This document shows, piece after piece, positions 38,081 through 47,075 of a DNA stretch of 64,000 nucleotides. Within the stretch, counting starts at the first letter, position 1; every line of letters starts with the position of its first letter. The position numbers were made by a program, and so were the translations under genes. Source of the DNA: Simiduia aestuariiviva (GTDB taxonomy: Bacteria > Pseudomonadota > Gammaproteobacteria > Pseudomonadales > Cellvibrionaceae); assembly GCF_014192475.1 (NCBI RefSeq), contig NZ_JACHXZ010000003.1, positions 62,001 through 126,000 of the forward strand, read 5' to 3'. Under the pieces are notes generated by a model that had not been told where the DNA came from, ran no database searches, and worked only from the letters and a program-made list of their open reading frames with translations.

Positions 38081-39916
38081 TCAATCGGCCAATACCTTGG
38101 CAATGTAGGCATCCACCTGCTCGGCCAACAACGAGAGTGGCAATGAGCCGTTAGTCAGTACCGCATCATGGAAGGCCCGATAATCAAACTTATCGCCCAA
38201 TGCATCCTTGGCTTTTTGGCGCAGCTCAAGAATCGTCAACATACCTACTTTGTAAGATACCGCCTGGCCGGGCCAAACAATATAGCGACGCACTTCATTT
38301 TCAATGTCGCCCCGTGTCATGGGGGTATTGGCGAGCATGTACTGCTGCGCCTGCTGTTCAGTCCAACGCTTGGCGTGAACACCGGTGTCTACCACCAGTC
38401 GAGCGGCGCGAAAGACTTCGTAACTTAAACGGCCGAAATCTTGGTAGGGATCGGTAAAGGCGCCCATGTCTTTACCCATCTTTTCCGCATAGAGCGCCCA
38501 GCCTTCGCCGTAAGCTGAGTACCAAGTGAGTTTTTGAAACATAGGAACATCGCGCAACTCCTGCGCAATACTGCCTTGGAAGTGGTGACCCGGCGCACCT
38601 TCGTGATAGGCGAGCGTCTCCATTTGGTATACCGGTAACTCGCGCATGTCGCTCAAGTTGACGTAATAGGCACCGGGGCGACTGCCATCGAGAGATCCCG
38701 GCTCATAGAACGCACCGGTAGCCGTTTCAATGCGATAGGGCTCTACCGCACGCACTTCGAGCGCCGCCTTCGGCAGGGTCCCGAAATATTCAGGGGCGAG
38801 CGCCATCATCTGATCAATGAACGCGGTCGCCTCGCGCAGATAACGCTGCCGCCCCGCCTCATCATTGGTGTAATAAAATTCATCGCTTTCGCGCAAATGG
38901 GTAAAAAACGCCTGCAAGTTTCCCTCGAATTTAACGCGCGCCATAATCGCACGCATCTCTTCGTGGATGCGTTCAACCTCATCTAACCCCAGCTGGTGAA
39001 TCTGATCGGCAGTGAGGTCATCGCGGGTCGTGTAGTTTGCCAGCTGCGCTTGGTAGTAGGCCTCGCCGCGTGGTAATTTCCAGACGCCATCATCCGGACC
39101 CGCTTGCGCAGCTTGCGCGGTCATCACACCAATCAAGCGATCGTAAGCAGGCTTTACGCTGTTCAATAGCGCCTGTTTGGCGCGCGCTTTCAAATCTGCT
39201 TTAACCGAAGCCTCGACATTCAAGTCATCAACTTTTGCTGCAAAATCCGCCCACAGGGGTGAATCGCCCTCGCCAGCACCAAAGGGCGCACCTGAGATCA
39301 AACCCTGGCTCGTCTCAATAATTACCGGGTAGGCAAACGCCGGTGGCAGAACACCGGCGGCGGCGCGTTGCTCCGCGCTATCAATGTGGATGTTTAATAC
39401 ATCGCCGTAGGACTGCAAGCGACGAAGGTAAGCCTCAGCGTGCGCCACCGTTTCGACTTTATGATAGCCAATCAGTAGCGTGCTCATATCGGTATGAGGA
39501 CCAAAAAACTGCGTGAAAACGTAATGCTGATCGTCGAATGCCGCTTGCTGAAGACTGTTTTCCGCCACAAATTCTGCAAATTTGTAGGACACGCGGGCCC
39601 GCTCGGGCAGCGTTGCATTGGCAAACCGCGTGCGCAGCTCCGCCAATGTATTTCGTGTTCGCTCAATATCTGCAACGCGCGCGTCATCACTTACATCATT
39701 CCAGCGCCCATAGGCATCGAGATCGTCGAGCAGCCCAAGGTAGGTTTTAAACTCCGGCGCGCGGGCCAAGCCGGCGTCAAATTGCGCCTGAAAAAAAGCA
39801 TCCAATGCTTGTGCATCGACCTCTTCGGGAGCCAACGCCCTATCTTGTTGCGTCGAGCAGGCGGCCAACAGACCGAGCGCCAACATTAAGCCGGCAAATT
39901 GGATGCGCTTAAACAT
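38081..39916 (-). CDS. DUF885-family lipoprotein, putative metallopeptidase
   Basis: 611 aa from the ATG at 39916. Lipobox LAAC with Cys20. The family signature YHEGAPGHHFQG (HExxxHH-type zinc motif) and YGEGWALYAEKMG are present, as is PGAYYVNLSDMRELPVYQMETLA. DUF885 proteins are thought to be carboxypeptidase-like (M32-related fold) enzymes; substrate unknown. Together with the amidase lipoprotein gene immediately upstream on the same strand it suggests a periplasmic peptide or amide degradation pair. Confidence 0.88.
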   Translation of the reverse strand: MFKRIQFAGLMLALGLLAACSTQQDRALAPEEVDAQALDAFFQAQFDAGLARAPEFKTYLGLLDDLDAYGRWNDVSDDARVADIERTRNTLAELRTRFANATLPERARVSYKFAEFVAENSLQQAAFDDQHYVFTQFFGPHTDMSTLLIGYHKVETVAHAEAYLRRLQSYGDVLNIHIDSAEQRAAAGVLPPAFAYPVIIETSQGLISGAPFGAGEGDSPLWADFAAKVDDLNVEASVKADLKARAKQALLNSVKPAYDRLIGVMTAQAAQAGPDDGVWKLPRGEAYYQAQLANYTTRDDLTADQIHQLGLDEVERIHEEMRAIMARVKFEGNLQAFFTHLRESDEFYYTNDEAGRQRYLREATAFIDQMMALAPEYFGTLPKAALEVRAVEPYRIETATGAFYEPGSLDGSRPGAYYVNLSDMRELPVYQMETLAYHEGAPGHHFQGSIAQELRDVPMFQKLTWYSAYGEGWALYAEKMGKDMGAFTDPYQDFGRLSYEVFRAARLVVDTGVHAKRWTEQQAQQYMLANTPMTRGDIENEVRRYIVWPGQAVSYKVGMLTILELRQKAKDALGDKFDYRAFHDAVLTNGSLPLSLLAEQVDAYIAKVLAD

Positions 39917-39972
39917 GAAATAACTCCGCAAAACTGGGAAGAGAAAAGGCGGGTATTGTAATGAATTGATCG

Positions 39973-40024
39973 GCCTTCAGGCGCCAGTGATACGCTTAAA
40001 CGAATCACTGGCGCGCCGAAAGGC
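39973..40024. repeat. 52-bp interrupted inverted repeat
   Basis: GCGCCAGTGAT (39981-39991) pairs perfectly with ATCACTGGCGC (40004-40014), 12-nt loop; outer arms GGCCTT (39973-39978) / AAGGCC (40019-40024) extend it. It lies between the amidase stop and the DUF885 start, with no T run. It may be an intercistronic stabilising hairpin, an attenuator or a regulator site. Confidence 0.75.
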
Positions 40025-40071
40025 CACTATAACTTGACAGCAATGTGTGGCATTGCTGATCGGACCGCTGA

Positions 40072-41673
40072 TTAGCGCACGGATTTACCATCGTCCTGCA
40101 AGGCGTTTTCAACGGCTTGGGCAATGTCTATCAACGCCTTCTCGTCAAGTGCACGTCCGGTGATGGACAGGCCTACTGGCATATGATGCACCTTACCCAT
40201 TGGCAGGGTGATATGGGGGTAACCAGCAATGGCGGGATAGCTAGAAAATGACCCCGTGAAATGATCGCCGTTGAGTTGATCAATTGACCAGGCCGGACCC
40301 AGCGTCACACTGATGATGGCGTCCAAAGCATGTTCACTCATCAATTTGTCGATACCGTTGTCACGGGTAGCACGGCGTATGTTGGCCAGAGCTTCCACAT
40401 AACCAACATCAGACAGGTCACCTTTGGCCTGTGATTTGTGAAATATTTCCTGCTGAAAGTACGGCATTTCGCGCTCGGCATTGTCGCGATTGAATTGAAT
40501 CACTTTGGCCAAGGTTAACTGATTTAAATCCGAAGGCAGCGTTGAGAAATATGCATTGAGATCCGCCTTTAGCTCATAGAGCAACACATCGTAGGCATCG
40601 CCATAAAAACCGTCGTAAGGCGTCAACTTCAAATCATCAATGACAACAGCTCCGGCTTGCGCTATGCGCGCTTTGGCAGCGTTAAACACCGCCAGTACAG
40701 CTTCATGGTCGGCTGCGCCCGACAGCACCACGCCAATTCGCTTACCGGTCAATTGAACCGAAGTATCCGGTTTAAAATTCTGCTGGAAATCGTACGCCAA
40801 CGCAGTTGTCGCCGGATCGGCGACATCTTCACCTTGAATCACAGACAAAATAATCGCGGCATCCAGCACCGACTTTGCCATTGGCCCCGCGGTATCCTGG
40901 GTGTGGGAAATGGGCACAATGTGGCGCCGAGAAACCAAACCCACAGTGGGTTTTATGCCCACAATGCCGTTGGCCGACGAAGGGCACACAATTGAGCCGT
41001 TGGTTTCGGTACCGATAGCCGCCACCGCCAAGTTTGCCGCCACTGCCACACCTGATCCCGCACTTGACCCGCAGGGCGAGCGATTTAGATCGTGTGGATT
41101 GCGCGCCTGGCCGCCAATCGCACTCCAACCAGAGGACGATCGCTCCGATCGAATATTGGCCCATTCACTTAGATTGGCCTTTCCCAAAATAATGGCGCCA
41201 GCTGCGCGCAGCTTCGCCACCACAGGTGCGTCGCGGCGGGTTTCATTGTCTATGAGTGCCAGCGAGCCGGCGGTGGTTGCCATATCCGCGGTTTCAATAT
41301 TGTCTTTTATGACAATGGGGATTCCGTGCAGCGGCCCGCGCAGACGCCCTTCGCTGCGCTCTTGGTCGAGCACACTGGCAATACTCAAGGCTTCGGGATT
41401 AACCTGAATGATGGCATTAAGCTCGGCATTTTTCTTTGCTATGTTTGCGAGGAAGAACTGCGTGATCTGTACGGAACTGAGGTCACCGGCATCCATCTTT
41501 GCCTGCAACTCAGGAATCGTTACTGAATCGAGATACTTACCCAACGCAGTATTTACCTGAAGCTCAGCATCATCGGTCGCAGAGGGCTGGCAGCCCAGCA
41601 TTAAACCCATCAAAGAAACAGCGACTACTGCCGGTGTAAAAAAGCGAAATAATCTGTGAAGCTGAACGTTCAT
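40072..41673 (-). CDS. Amidase-signature lipoprotein
   Basis: 533 aa. Lipobox LMLGC with Cys28, so it is an envelope protein. The Ser-Ser-Lys triad of the amidase signature family is Lys123 (IPIVIKDNIE), Ser203/204 (CGSSAGSGVA) and Ser227 (TETNGSIVCPSS). It hydrolyses amides of unknown identity (peptide amides, acyl amides). Membrane-anchored members of this family occur beside peptidases in marine gammaproteobacteria. Downstream is the DUF885 lipoprotein gene. Confidence 0.92.
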   Translation of the reverse strand: MNVQLHRLFRFFTPAVVAVSLMGLMLGCQPSATDDAELQVNTALGKYLDSVTIPELQAKMDAGDLSSVQITQFFLANIAKKNAELNAIIQVNPEALSIASVLDQERSEGRLRGPLHGIPIVIKDNIETADMATTAGSLALIDNETRRDAPVVAKLRAAGAIILGKANLSEWANIRSERSSSGWSAIGGQARNPHDLNRSPCGSSAGSGVAVAANLAVAAIGTETNGSIVCPSSANGIVGIKPTVGLVSRRHIVPISHTQDTAGPMAKSVLDAAIILSVIQGEDVADPATTALAYDFQQNFKPDTSVQLTGKRIGVVLSGAADHEAVLAVFNAAKARIAQAGAVVIDDLKLTPYDGFYGDAYDVLLYELKADLNAYFSTLPSDLNQLTLAKVIQFNRDNAEREMPYFQQEIFHKSQAKGDLSDVGYVEALANIRRATRDNGIDKLMSEHALDAIISVTLGPAWSIDQLNGDHFTGSFSSYPAIAGYPHITLPMGKVHHMPVGLSITGRALDEKALIDIAQAVENALQDDGKSVR

Positions 41674-41724
41674 AGCAACCCCTTATTGTTATTGGTGCAC
41701 AAAAAACGTTAATGGACTGACAAG

Positions 41725-41788
41725 CAATCCAGCAGGTTGGATCAATCCAGCAGGTTGGATCAATCCAGCAGGCTGGATCAACCCAGCA
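41725..41788 (-). repeat. 18-bp tandem repeat, about 3.6 copies
   Basis: CAATCCAGCAGGTTGGAT at 41725, 41743 and 41761 (third with C for T), plus a partial CAACCCAGCA. Every unit holds a small palindrome ATCCA ... TGGAT. It lies in the 149-bp spacer upstream of the amidase start and downstream of the DUF6702 stop. Confidence 0.9.
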
Positions 41789-41822
41789 TCAAAGCCTTAG
41801 CGGCCTCAAATATTCAGATAAG

Positions 41823-42323
41823 TCAGGGCTGCGATTCAACCCTCAACACTTGCCAGTCGTGCTCGCGGGTAAATTGCAGCGACCGCACCTTACCCAGACC
41901 TTCGAGATTTATTTGATTAATCTGCTCTGGCCAGTGATCTTGCAATGCATCAAAGCGAAACCACAGCTCCGTAAGCTGAGCGGGAATCGGCAGCTCTTGA
42001 TAGACCCAAATAAACTTGCCGTCCACCTCTTGTCCGACGAAATTCAACGATGTGGGTTTGGGCTCACCCAATCCCATGGCAAAGTGCGCACTGACGTAGC
42101 GTGCAAATTGTTGCTGCGCGCCCGCATCATCTAATAAATGGATCTGTCGACCGACAATTTTACTCAAGGCATGTTCCGCATCATGCACGTAGAAGCGATG
42201 CATTATTTCCACATTGCCCGAGCGCGCATTGAACAGCACTTGGGTAATCGCAGTTTTCATCTGGTGCGCCAGCACTTGGCTAGCGCACACAGAGAGACAC
42301 AGTGCCAATAAAATGGAACGCAT
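41823..42323 (-). CDS. DUF6702-family exported protein
   Basis: 166 aa from the ATG at 42323, which overlaps the M1 peptidase stop by one base (TGATG). Signal peptide ending VLAH. The mature part has the family pattern AHQMKTAITQVLFN, VEIMHRFYVHDAEHA and FVGQEVDGKFIWVYQE, with conserved histidines (HR, HDAEH) that could bind a metal. Function unknown; coupling to the M1 peptidase suggests a shared role in the periplasm. Confidence 0.75.
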   Translation of the reverse strand: MRSILLALCLSVCASQVLAHQMKTAITQVLFNARSGNVEIMHRFYVHDAEHALSKIVGRQIHLLDDAGAQQQFARYVSAHFAMGLGEPKPTSLNFVGQEVDGKFIWVYQELPIPAQLTELWFRFDALQDHWPEQINQINLEGLGKVRSLQFTREHDWQVLRVESQP

Positions 42324-44776
42324 CACTTTTTATGGAACCCCGGCTTCGGCTTTTCTTCTTTCGCTTTAATATCGTGCATGATGTCGCGATAAACCGGATC
42401 GGTGCGCTCTTCGGCCTTATAGGCTTCAATGCGCGAGGGAATGATGCGACGTGGATAGTGATTATTTTCCATATCCACATCGGCAGTCTCCCAACGCGGA
42501 TCGACCACCAAGCTCACCAAGTTTTTATCGGTAACGATCAATTTTGAAACGGCTTTCGGCGAACGACGCCACACTTCCGCGGGCACATAGCGATCTTCAA
42601 CACTGCCATCTTCATAGGTCAGCTGCAGCAAGATAGGCATAACCAAGCCCCCGATATTGCTAAAATCAATAACGTAGTAATGCTTATCTTCTTTGATCGC
42701 ACGCTCTAGAACGTCGCGCTCCCAAGGCTCTAGGTCCTCTAACAGTTGACGGTAGGCATTACGCTCTTTATTGGTGACCGTAAAACGATCGTGTTCATCA
42801 TAAAAATCGCGCACATCTTTGTTTTTTTCCAGCCAAGTTTTTTCTCCCGCCACTTTATTGCGATACACAAACAGGGAGGTAGGCTTATCGGCTTCTTCTT
42901 GGCGGCGACGCTCGAAATCAATATCGGGATTTTTAGTATCTAAGCGCAATTTAAACACGCGATCTACCGAAATATCTACGTGATCTGTTGAGTAGAACCA
43001 ACCACGCCAGAACCAATCCAAATCCACTCCAGAGGCCTCTTCCATGGTGCGGAAGAAATCTGCAGGTGTTGGGCGCTTGTACTGCCAACGTTGAGCGTAC
43101 ACTTTAAATGCAAAGTCAAATAACTCGCGCCCCAAAATCACCTCGCGCAAAATATTGAGCGCGGCCGCAGGTTTTGTATACGCATTTGGCCCCAAGCGCA
43201 GCACCGAATCCGATTGGGTCATAATGGGCACTTGTATATCGGACTTCATATAGTCAACGATATCGCGTGGCTCAACGCCCCAAGGCATTTCGGGATCCCA
43301 TTCGCGCCCAGCAACACCATCCAAAAAGCTGTTTAAGCCCTCATCCATCCACGTCCACTGGCGCTCATCGGAATTCACCAACATTGGGAAATAAATGTGA
43401 CCCACTTCGTGAATAACCACCCCGATCAAAAAGCGCTTTTCCGCCTGCGTCCAAGTACGCGTGCCATCTTCATGCAGAGTAGTGCGCGGGCCATTGAAGG
43501 TGATCATGGGGTATTCCATGCCGCCAACGGGGCCATTCACGCTTTGCGCAACGGGATAGGGGTAGTCGAAGGAGAAGCGTGAATAGACATCCAGCGTATG
43601 TACCACAGCCTCGGTGGAGTATTTTTTCCACAGGTCTCCGCCCTCTTTCGGATAGAAAGACATGGCCATCACGCTTGGCATCACGTCGCCACCCTGCTGA
43701 TAGCCTTTGGCATCCCACATGAATTTGCGCGACGAAGCCCACGCAAAATCGCGTACATTATCAGCTTTAAACTGCCACGTTTTGGTGTCGCGTGTGCCCG
43801 CCTTTTCGTTCTCCAGAGCCTCTGCTTGCGTGACAATAAATACCGGGCGCTTGGCTGTTTTTGCTTTTTCCAAGCGCTCGCGCTGGGTTTTCGTCAGCAC
43901 CTTGTCGGCATTTTGCAAACTGCCCGTGGCGGACACGATATGATCGGCTGGAACCGTCAAGTTGACAGTATAATTGCCAAATTCCAGGGTAAATTCACCG
44001 CGACCGAGAAATTCTTTGTTGGTCCATGCTTCGTAGTCCGTGTAGGCGTGTAATCGCGGGAACCACTGGGCCAGCAAAAATATGTCATTGCCTCCCTTGC
44101 GCGCGTCATCGGGAAAATGCTCGTAGCCGGCCCGTGCCGAAACGGCATCCTCTTCCACTATGTTAAATTCGAAATCTAAACTGAAATCAACAGCCTGGCC
44201 CGGCTTCAATGGCTCGACCAAATCCAAGCGTAAATTCGTTCCTACTACCGTGGCCTTCAAGGTGCGTTGCTTCGCATCTTTAATATTTTTTAGGGTGTAG
44301 CCCACTTCATTGTCCGCCAGCCACTGGCGACGACGCAGCTCCGCCAAACTGACACCCGCAGGCGCATCGCCGCTGGCAGACCGAGTGCTCGGACCACGGT
44401 TGCCAATGCCACCGAAGGTCAAGGTGGTTTCCGCCATAGAATCTAAGCGAAAGCGGTTTTGATCCAACTGCAACCACAAATACTTAAGCGTATGGGGAGA
44501 GTTATTCTGGTAATGGATGGATTGGCTGGCGGTGATACGGCGCTTATCTTCGTCTAAGCGGGCGTCAATGTGGTAATCCACCTGCTGCTGCCAATAGGCC
44601 TCGCCCGGCTCTCCGGCGGCACTGCGATACACATTAGGTGTGGGCAGCACTTCGTCCAACTGGCGAAACTTATCTTCAAAATCACCTTTGGTCTGCGCGA
44701 TGGCAGCAGTGGCAATGCTAGACGTAAAAACGCACATGGCCGCGCCAAGCAGGCCGGCAGTAAAAAATAAACGCAT
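42323..44776 (-). CDS. Secreted M1-family zinc aminopeptidase-like peptidase
   Basis: 817 aa from the ATG at 44776; a longer opening upstream has no signal-like logic. Signal peptide MRLFFTAGLLGAAMCVFTSS to ATAA. Gluzincin zinc site HEVGH followed 18 residues later by Glu (WMDEGLNSF), and the exopeptidase element reads GGMEYPM in place of GAMEN. Sequences before it include an N-terminal beta-saddle domain (DARLDEDKRRITASQSIHY). Likely a periplasmic or cell-surface peptidase; the altered GAMEN is common in bacterial branches of the family. Confidence 0.92.
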   Translation of the reverse strand: MRLFFTAGLLGAAMCVFTSSIATAAIAQTKGDFEDKFRQLDEVLPTPNVYRSAAGEPGEAYWQQQVDYHIDARLDEDKRRITASQSIHYQNNSPHTLKYLWLQLDQNRFRLDSMAETTLTFGGIGNRGPSTRSASGDAPAGVSLAELRRRQWLADNEVGYTLKNIKDAKQRTLKATVVGTNLRLDLVEPLKPGQAVDFSLDFEFNIVEEDAVSARAGYEHFPDDARKGGNDIFLLAQWFPRLHAYTDYEAWTNKEFLGRGEFTLEFGNYTVNLTVPADHIVSATGSLQNADKVLTKTQRERLEKAKTAKRPVFIVTQAEALENEKAGTRDTKTWQFKADNVRDFAWASSRKFMWDAKGYQQGGDVMPSVMAMSFYPKEGGDLWKKYSTEAVVHTLDVYSRFSFDYPYPVAQSVNGPVGGMEYPMITFNGPRTTLHEDGTRTWTQAEKRFLIGVVIHEVGHIYFPMLVNSDERQWTWMDEGLNSFLDGVAGREWDPEMPWGVEPRDIVDYMKSDIQVPIMTQSDSVLRLGPNAYTKPAAALNILREVILGRELFDFAFKVYAQRWQYKRPTPADFFRTMEEASGVDLDWFWRGWFYSTDHVDISVDRVFKLRLDTKNPDIDFERRRQEEADKPTSLFVYRNKVAGEKTWLEKNKDVRDFYDEHDRFTVTNKERNAYRQLLEDLEPWERDVLERAIKEDKHYYVIDFSNIGGLVMPILLQLTYEDGSVEDRYVPAEVWRRSPKAVSKLIVTDKNLVSLVVDPRWETADVDMENNHYPRRIIPSRIEAYKAEERTDPVYRDIMHDIKAKEEKPKPGFHKK

Positions 44777-44911
44777 GGATGTCCCCAGAGAGTTCAAACT
44801 TCTTGATCGAAAGTAGAACGAGTGGGGCAGGAAGAACCTGAACACTAATACCAATTAATGAGCGAAATCAGGGCGATTGGAGGTATTACTGAATAGCTAG
44901 CGCGATTGGGT

Positions 44912-45023
44912 GGCAACCCCAGTCAGCCACATCCCGGCACATGAAGATTCTGCTACCGTTGCTCCCTTCCGGGCCTGGCGGAGTTCACAGGGCTTCATTG
45001 CGGGAGGACCAAAAGGGGCCGCC
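44912..45023 (-). ncRNA. ffs: Signal recognition particle RNA (4.5S, small bacterial type)
   Basis: On the minus strand the conserved apical domain is clear: AGGCCCGGAAGGGAGCAACGG, containing the GGAA tetraloop and the symmetric and asymmetric loops that bind Ffh, with TCCTCCCGCAATGAAGC on the 5' side and GTGCCGGGATGTGGCTG on the 3' side. The ends pair: GGCGGCCCC (45023-45015) with GGGGTTGCC (44920-44912). About 112 nt. The exact termini may differ by a few bases. Confidence 0.94.
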
Positions 45024-45151
45024 ATAAAGAGCGGCGCATTATGGGGAAGTTGTAGCGCGATTGCAACATGGCATCGATGGCGATCCCGGTCTGGTCGTTC
45101 AAAAAACAACCAACCTTTGAAGGTGACTTGCTCATAAAACCTCTTCGGAGG

Positions 45152-46435
45152 CTAGTCCGCCAGCACTACTCGGTGACGACCCTCCGCTTTGGCTTGGTAC
45201 AGCGCTGCATCGGCACGCCGAAACCACGCCTCCACCCCGCTGCCCACAAATTCAGCTACACCAAAGGAGCAAGTAATACCCTTAGCCTGCACCGCAATCA
45301 CTTCCGGCAGCCTAGTACGCAAATGCTCCGCTAATAACGACGCCTGCTGACCTGACGTTTGAGGACAAATGATAGCAAACTCCTCCCCTCCCCAGCGTAC
45401 GACCGCATCCTCATTGCGCGAGCGACTGCGCAGGTAAGCGGCCAATTCAACTAACACTCGGTCTCCCTCTTCATGGCCATAGCTATCATTAATCTGCTTA
45501 AAATGGTCGATATCGAGTAAAATTAACGCGGCTTTAGGTCCCTCAGTTGGCGCTATACAGACCAACCGCTCTAATAGCTCGCGGGCACCAGCTCGATTTA
45601 TACAGCCGGTGAGAGGGTCCGTCTTAGACAAATTTTCGAATTTATCACGCTCGACACTTAATAGCTTATTGAGCTTGTAAAGCTCTGCAGAACGCTCCCG
45701 CGATTCAAGATATTTTGCGCGATACCGAAAAGCACTGGTCAAACCGCGAATTAATACTATCGCCAGCCCACCTAACAAAAGATAAAAGTACAATTGCCCC
45801 GCATAAATCCACTTGCCCTTCAGTTCAATATTACCAAGCGCCAATCGAGTATTTTTTTCAGTTCGATTATCGCCGGTTGTAATTTGAAGCCCGATAACAT
45901 TGCGTAAATTGGTGCCACTATCTGACTGATCTTGTGCAAAATACAGCAACCACCAAGACGGTATAAAAAAATCACTAAGCTCAAGGTGATAATGCGCCAT
46001 GCCGGGCATGGGATTTATAGGTTGCATATGAATACGAGTGCGCGACTCACCCATTCGAAATTCTTCTCCATGCAAATAAATCAGCACGGTGTCTCGCACA
46101 TCGCTATCAAATGTTAAATCAAAGGAAAGTGACGTGAAATACGATAAATTTAACCCCAATCCAGTTTCAGGGTCCCGCAATGGCACCAGAAATCCACAAT
46201 AGGCAAATACTGCTGAAGTGTGTGTTTTACACTTAAGTTCGGCAAACCCCTCCTCGATCAAAAGAGCGCCTTCCGACTTACCCCCTTCGTGAATGTCATT
46301 TGTAAGGTAAATCCCAGTATTCGCGCTGGGCTCAATTTCAACCACATAATTCATACCGAAATGCTGCCACAATACCAGCACCGTAGCCGCACAGGCATAG
46401 ATAAAGGACAGTCGATTGGCGCTGAAATGAACCAT
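45152..46435 (-). CDS. Membrane diguanylate cyclase with periplasmic sensor domain
   Basis: 427 aa. A membrane helix near 8-26, a periplasmic beta-rich domain (about 30-205), a second helix (about 212-232, YFYLLLGGLAIVLIRGL), a short coiled coil and a GGDEF domain (about 265-427). Active-site WGGEEF; an inhibitory RxxD site (RNED) lies five residues before it, so product feedback is expected. Other motifs: TDPLTGCINR, DIDHFKQINDSYGHEEGD. Makes c-di-GMP; the ligand sensed is unknown. Confidence 0.93.
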   Translation of the reverse strand: MVHFSANRLSFIYACAATVLVLWQHFGMNYVVEIEPSANTGIYLTNDIHEGGKSEGALLIEEGFAELKCKTHTSAVFAYCGFLVPLRDPETGLGLNLSYFTSLSFDLTFDSDVRDTVLIYLHGEEFRMGESRTRIHMQPINPMPGMAHYHLELSDFFIPSWWLLYFAQDQSDSGTNLRNVIGLQITTGDNRTEKNTRLALGNIELKGKWIYAGQLYFYLLLGGLAIVLIRGLTSAFRYRAKYLESRERSAELYKLNKLLSVERDKFENLSKTDPLTGCINRAGARELLERLVCIAPTEGPKAALILLDIDHFKQINDSYGHEEGDRVLVELAAYLRSRSRNEDAVVRWGGEEFAIICPQTSGQQASLLAEHLRTRLPEVIAVQAKGITCSFGVAEFVGSGVEAWFRRADAALYQAKAEGRHRVVLAD

Positions 46436-46610
46436 AATCAGGTGTTAGTCGCTAATAACCAATGGCACATCCAACCAAGCCCTGTTAACTACAGGTGTTT
46501 GGATAGATTACCCTTCGATACATACAGCTTAAACTATAGCCGAAGCTCGCCACATTACCCCTCTAGACTGGCAACAGGGGCATTTGAATACCAAGATTAA
46601 CGGGAAAGTC

Positions 46611-47075
46611 TTAAATCCAGGCCCACTGCAGCACCCGCGCCAAGGCTAAGCAACTCAAGATTGTGGCCGCATGGCAACTCGCCCGCACCCAAAAACCAAA
46701 GCGCGAGAAGCTGAGCTTTGCGGTATGGGCCAATAATACCCCGACGCCCAACCAGAAAAACCAAGCCGTAAAAAGAAAGTGGGTATAGCCCCTGACCAAA
46801 AAAGTGACGAAGTCATGCAGCGCGCCGCAGGCGATGAATGTGGTCAACAATGCTATAGCTGGTGGGCAAAAGCGTTTTACCGGAGTGAAAATATAACGGC
46901 CTAAATAAAAACCAAAAATGGGATTCCAATACTGCCAAAAACCCGCCGGCGAACGCGCGCCAAAGGCCTTTACCAACGAGGCCTGCAAACTGCCTTTCGC
47001 GCCAATAGGCAGCCCTGTGCGCAGCTTGACAAAAGCCCTCAGTGAATTTCGGCTATCATGCATACCCTTGCCCAT
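46611..47075 (-). CDS. Small membrane protein resembling the C-terminal part of MBOAT acyltransferases
   Basis: 154 aa with about three membrane helices (around 73-92, 95-112, 126-150). The stretch FWQYWNPIFGFYLGRYIFTP and TFIACGALHDFV resemble MBOAT enzymes, whose catalytic histidine lies in a GxxHD-like context. A full MBOAT is about 350-500 aa, so this is either a compact stand-alone version or a remnant. The start codon region looks normal (GGGGAA upstream). Assignment is by eye and moderate. Confidence 0.55.
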   Translation of the reverse strand: MGKGMHDSRNSLRAFVKLRTGLPIGAKGSLQASLVKAFGARSPAGFWQYWNPIFGFYLGRYIFTPVKRFCPPAIALLTTFIACGALHDFVTFLVRGYTHFLFTAWFFWLGVGVLLAHTAKLSFSRFGFWVRASCHAATILSCLALARVLQWAWI

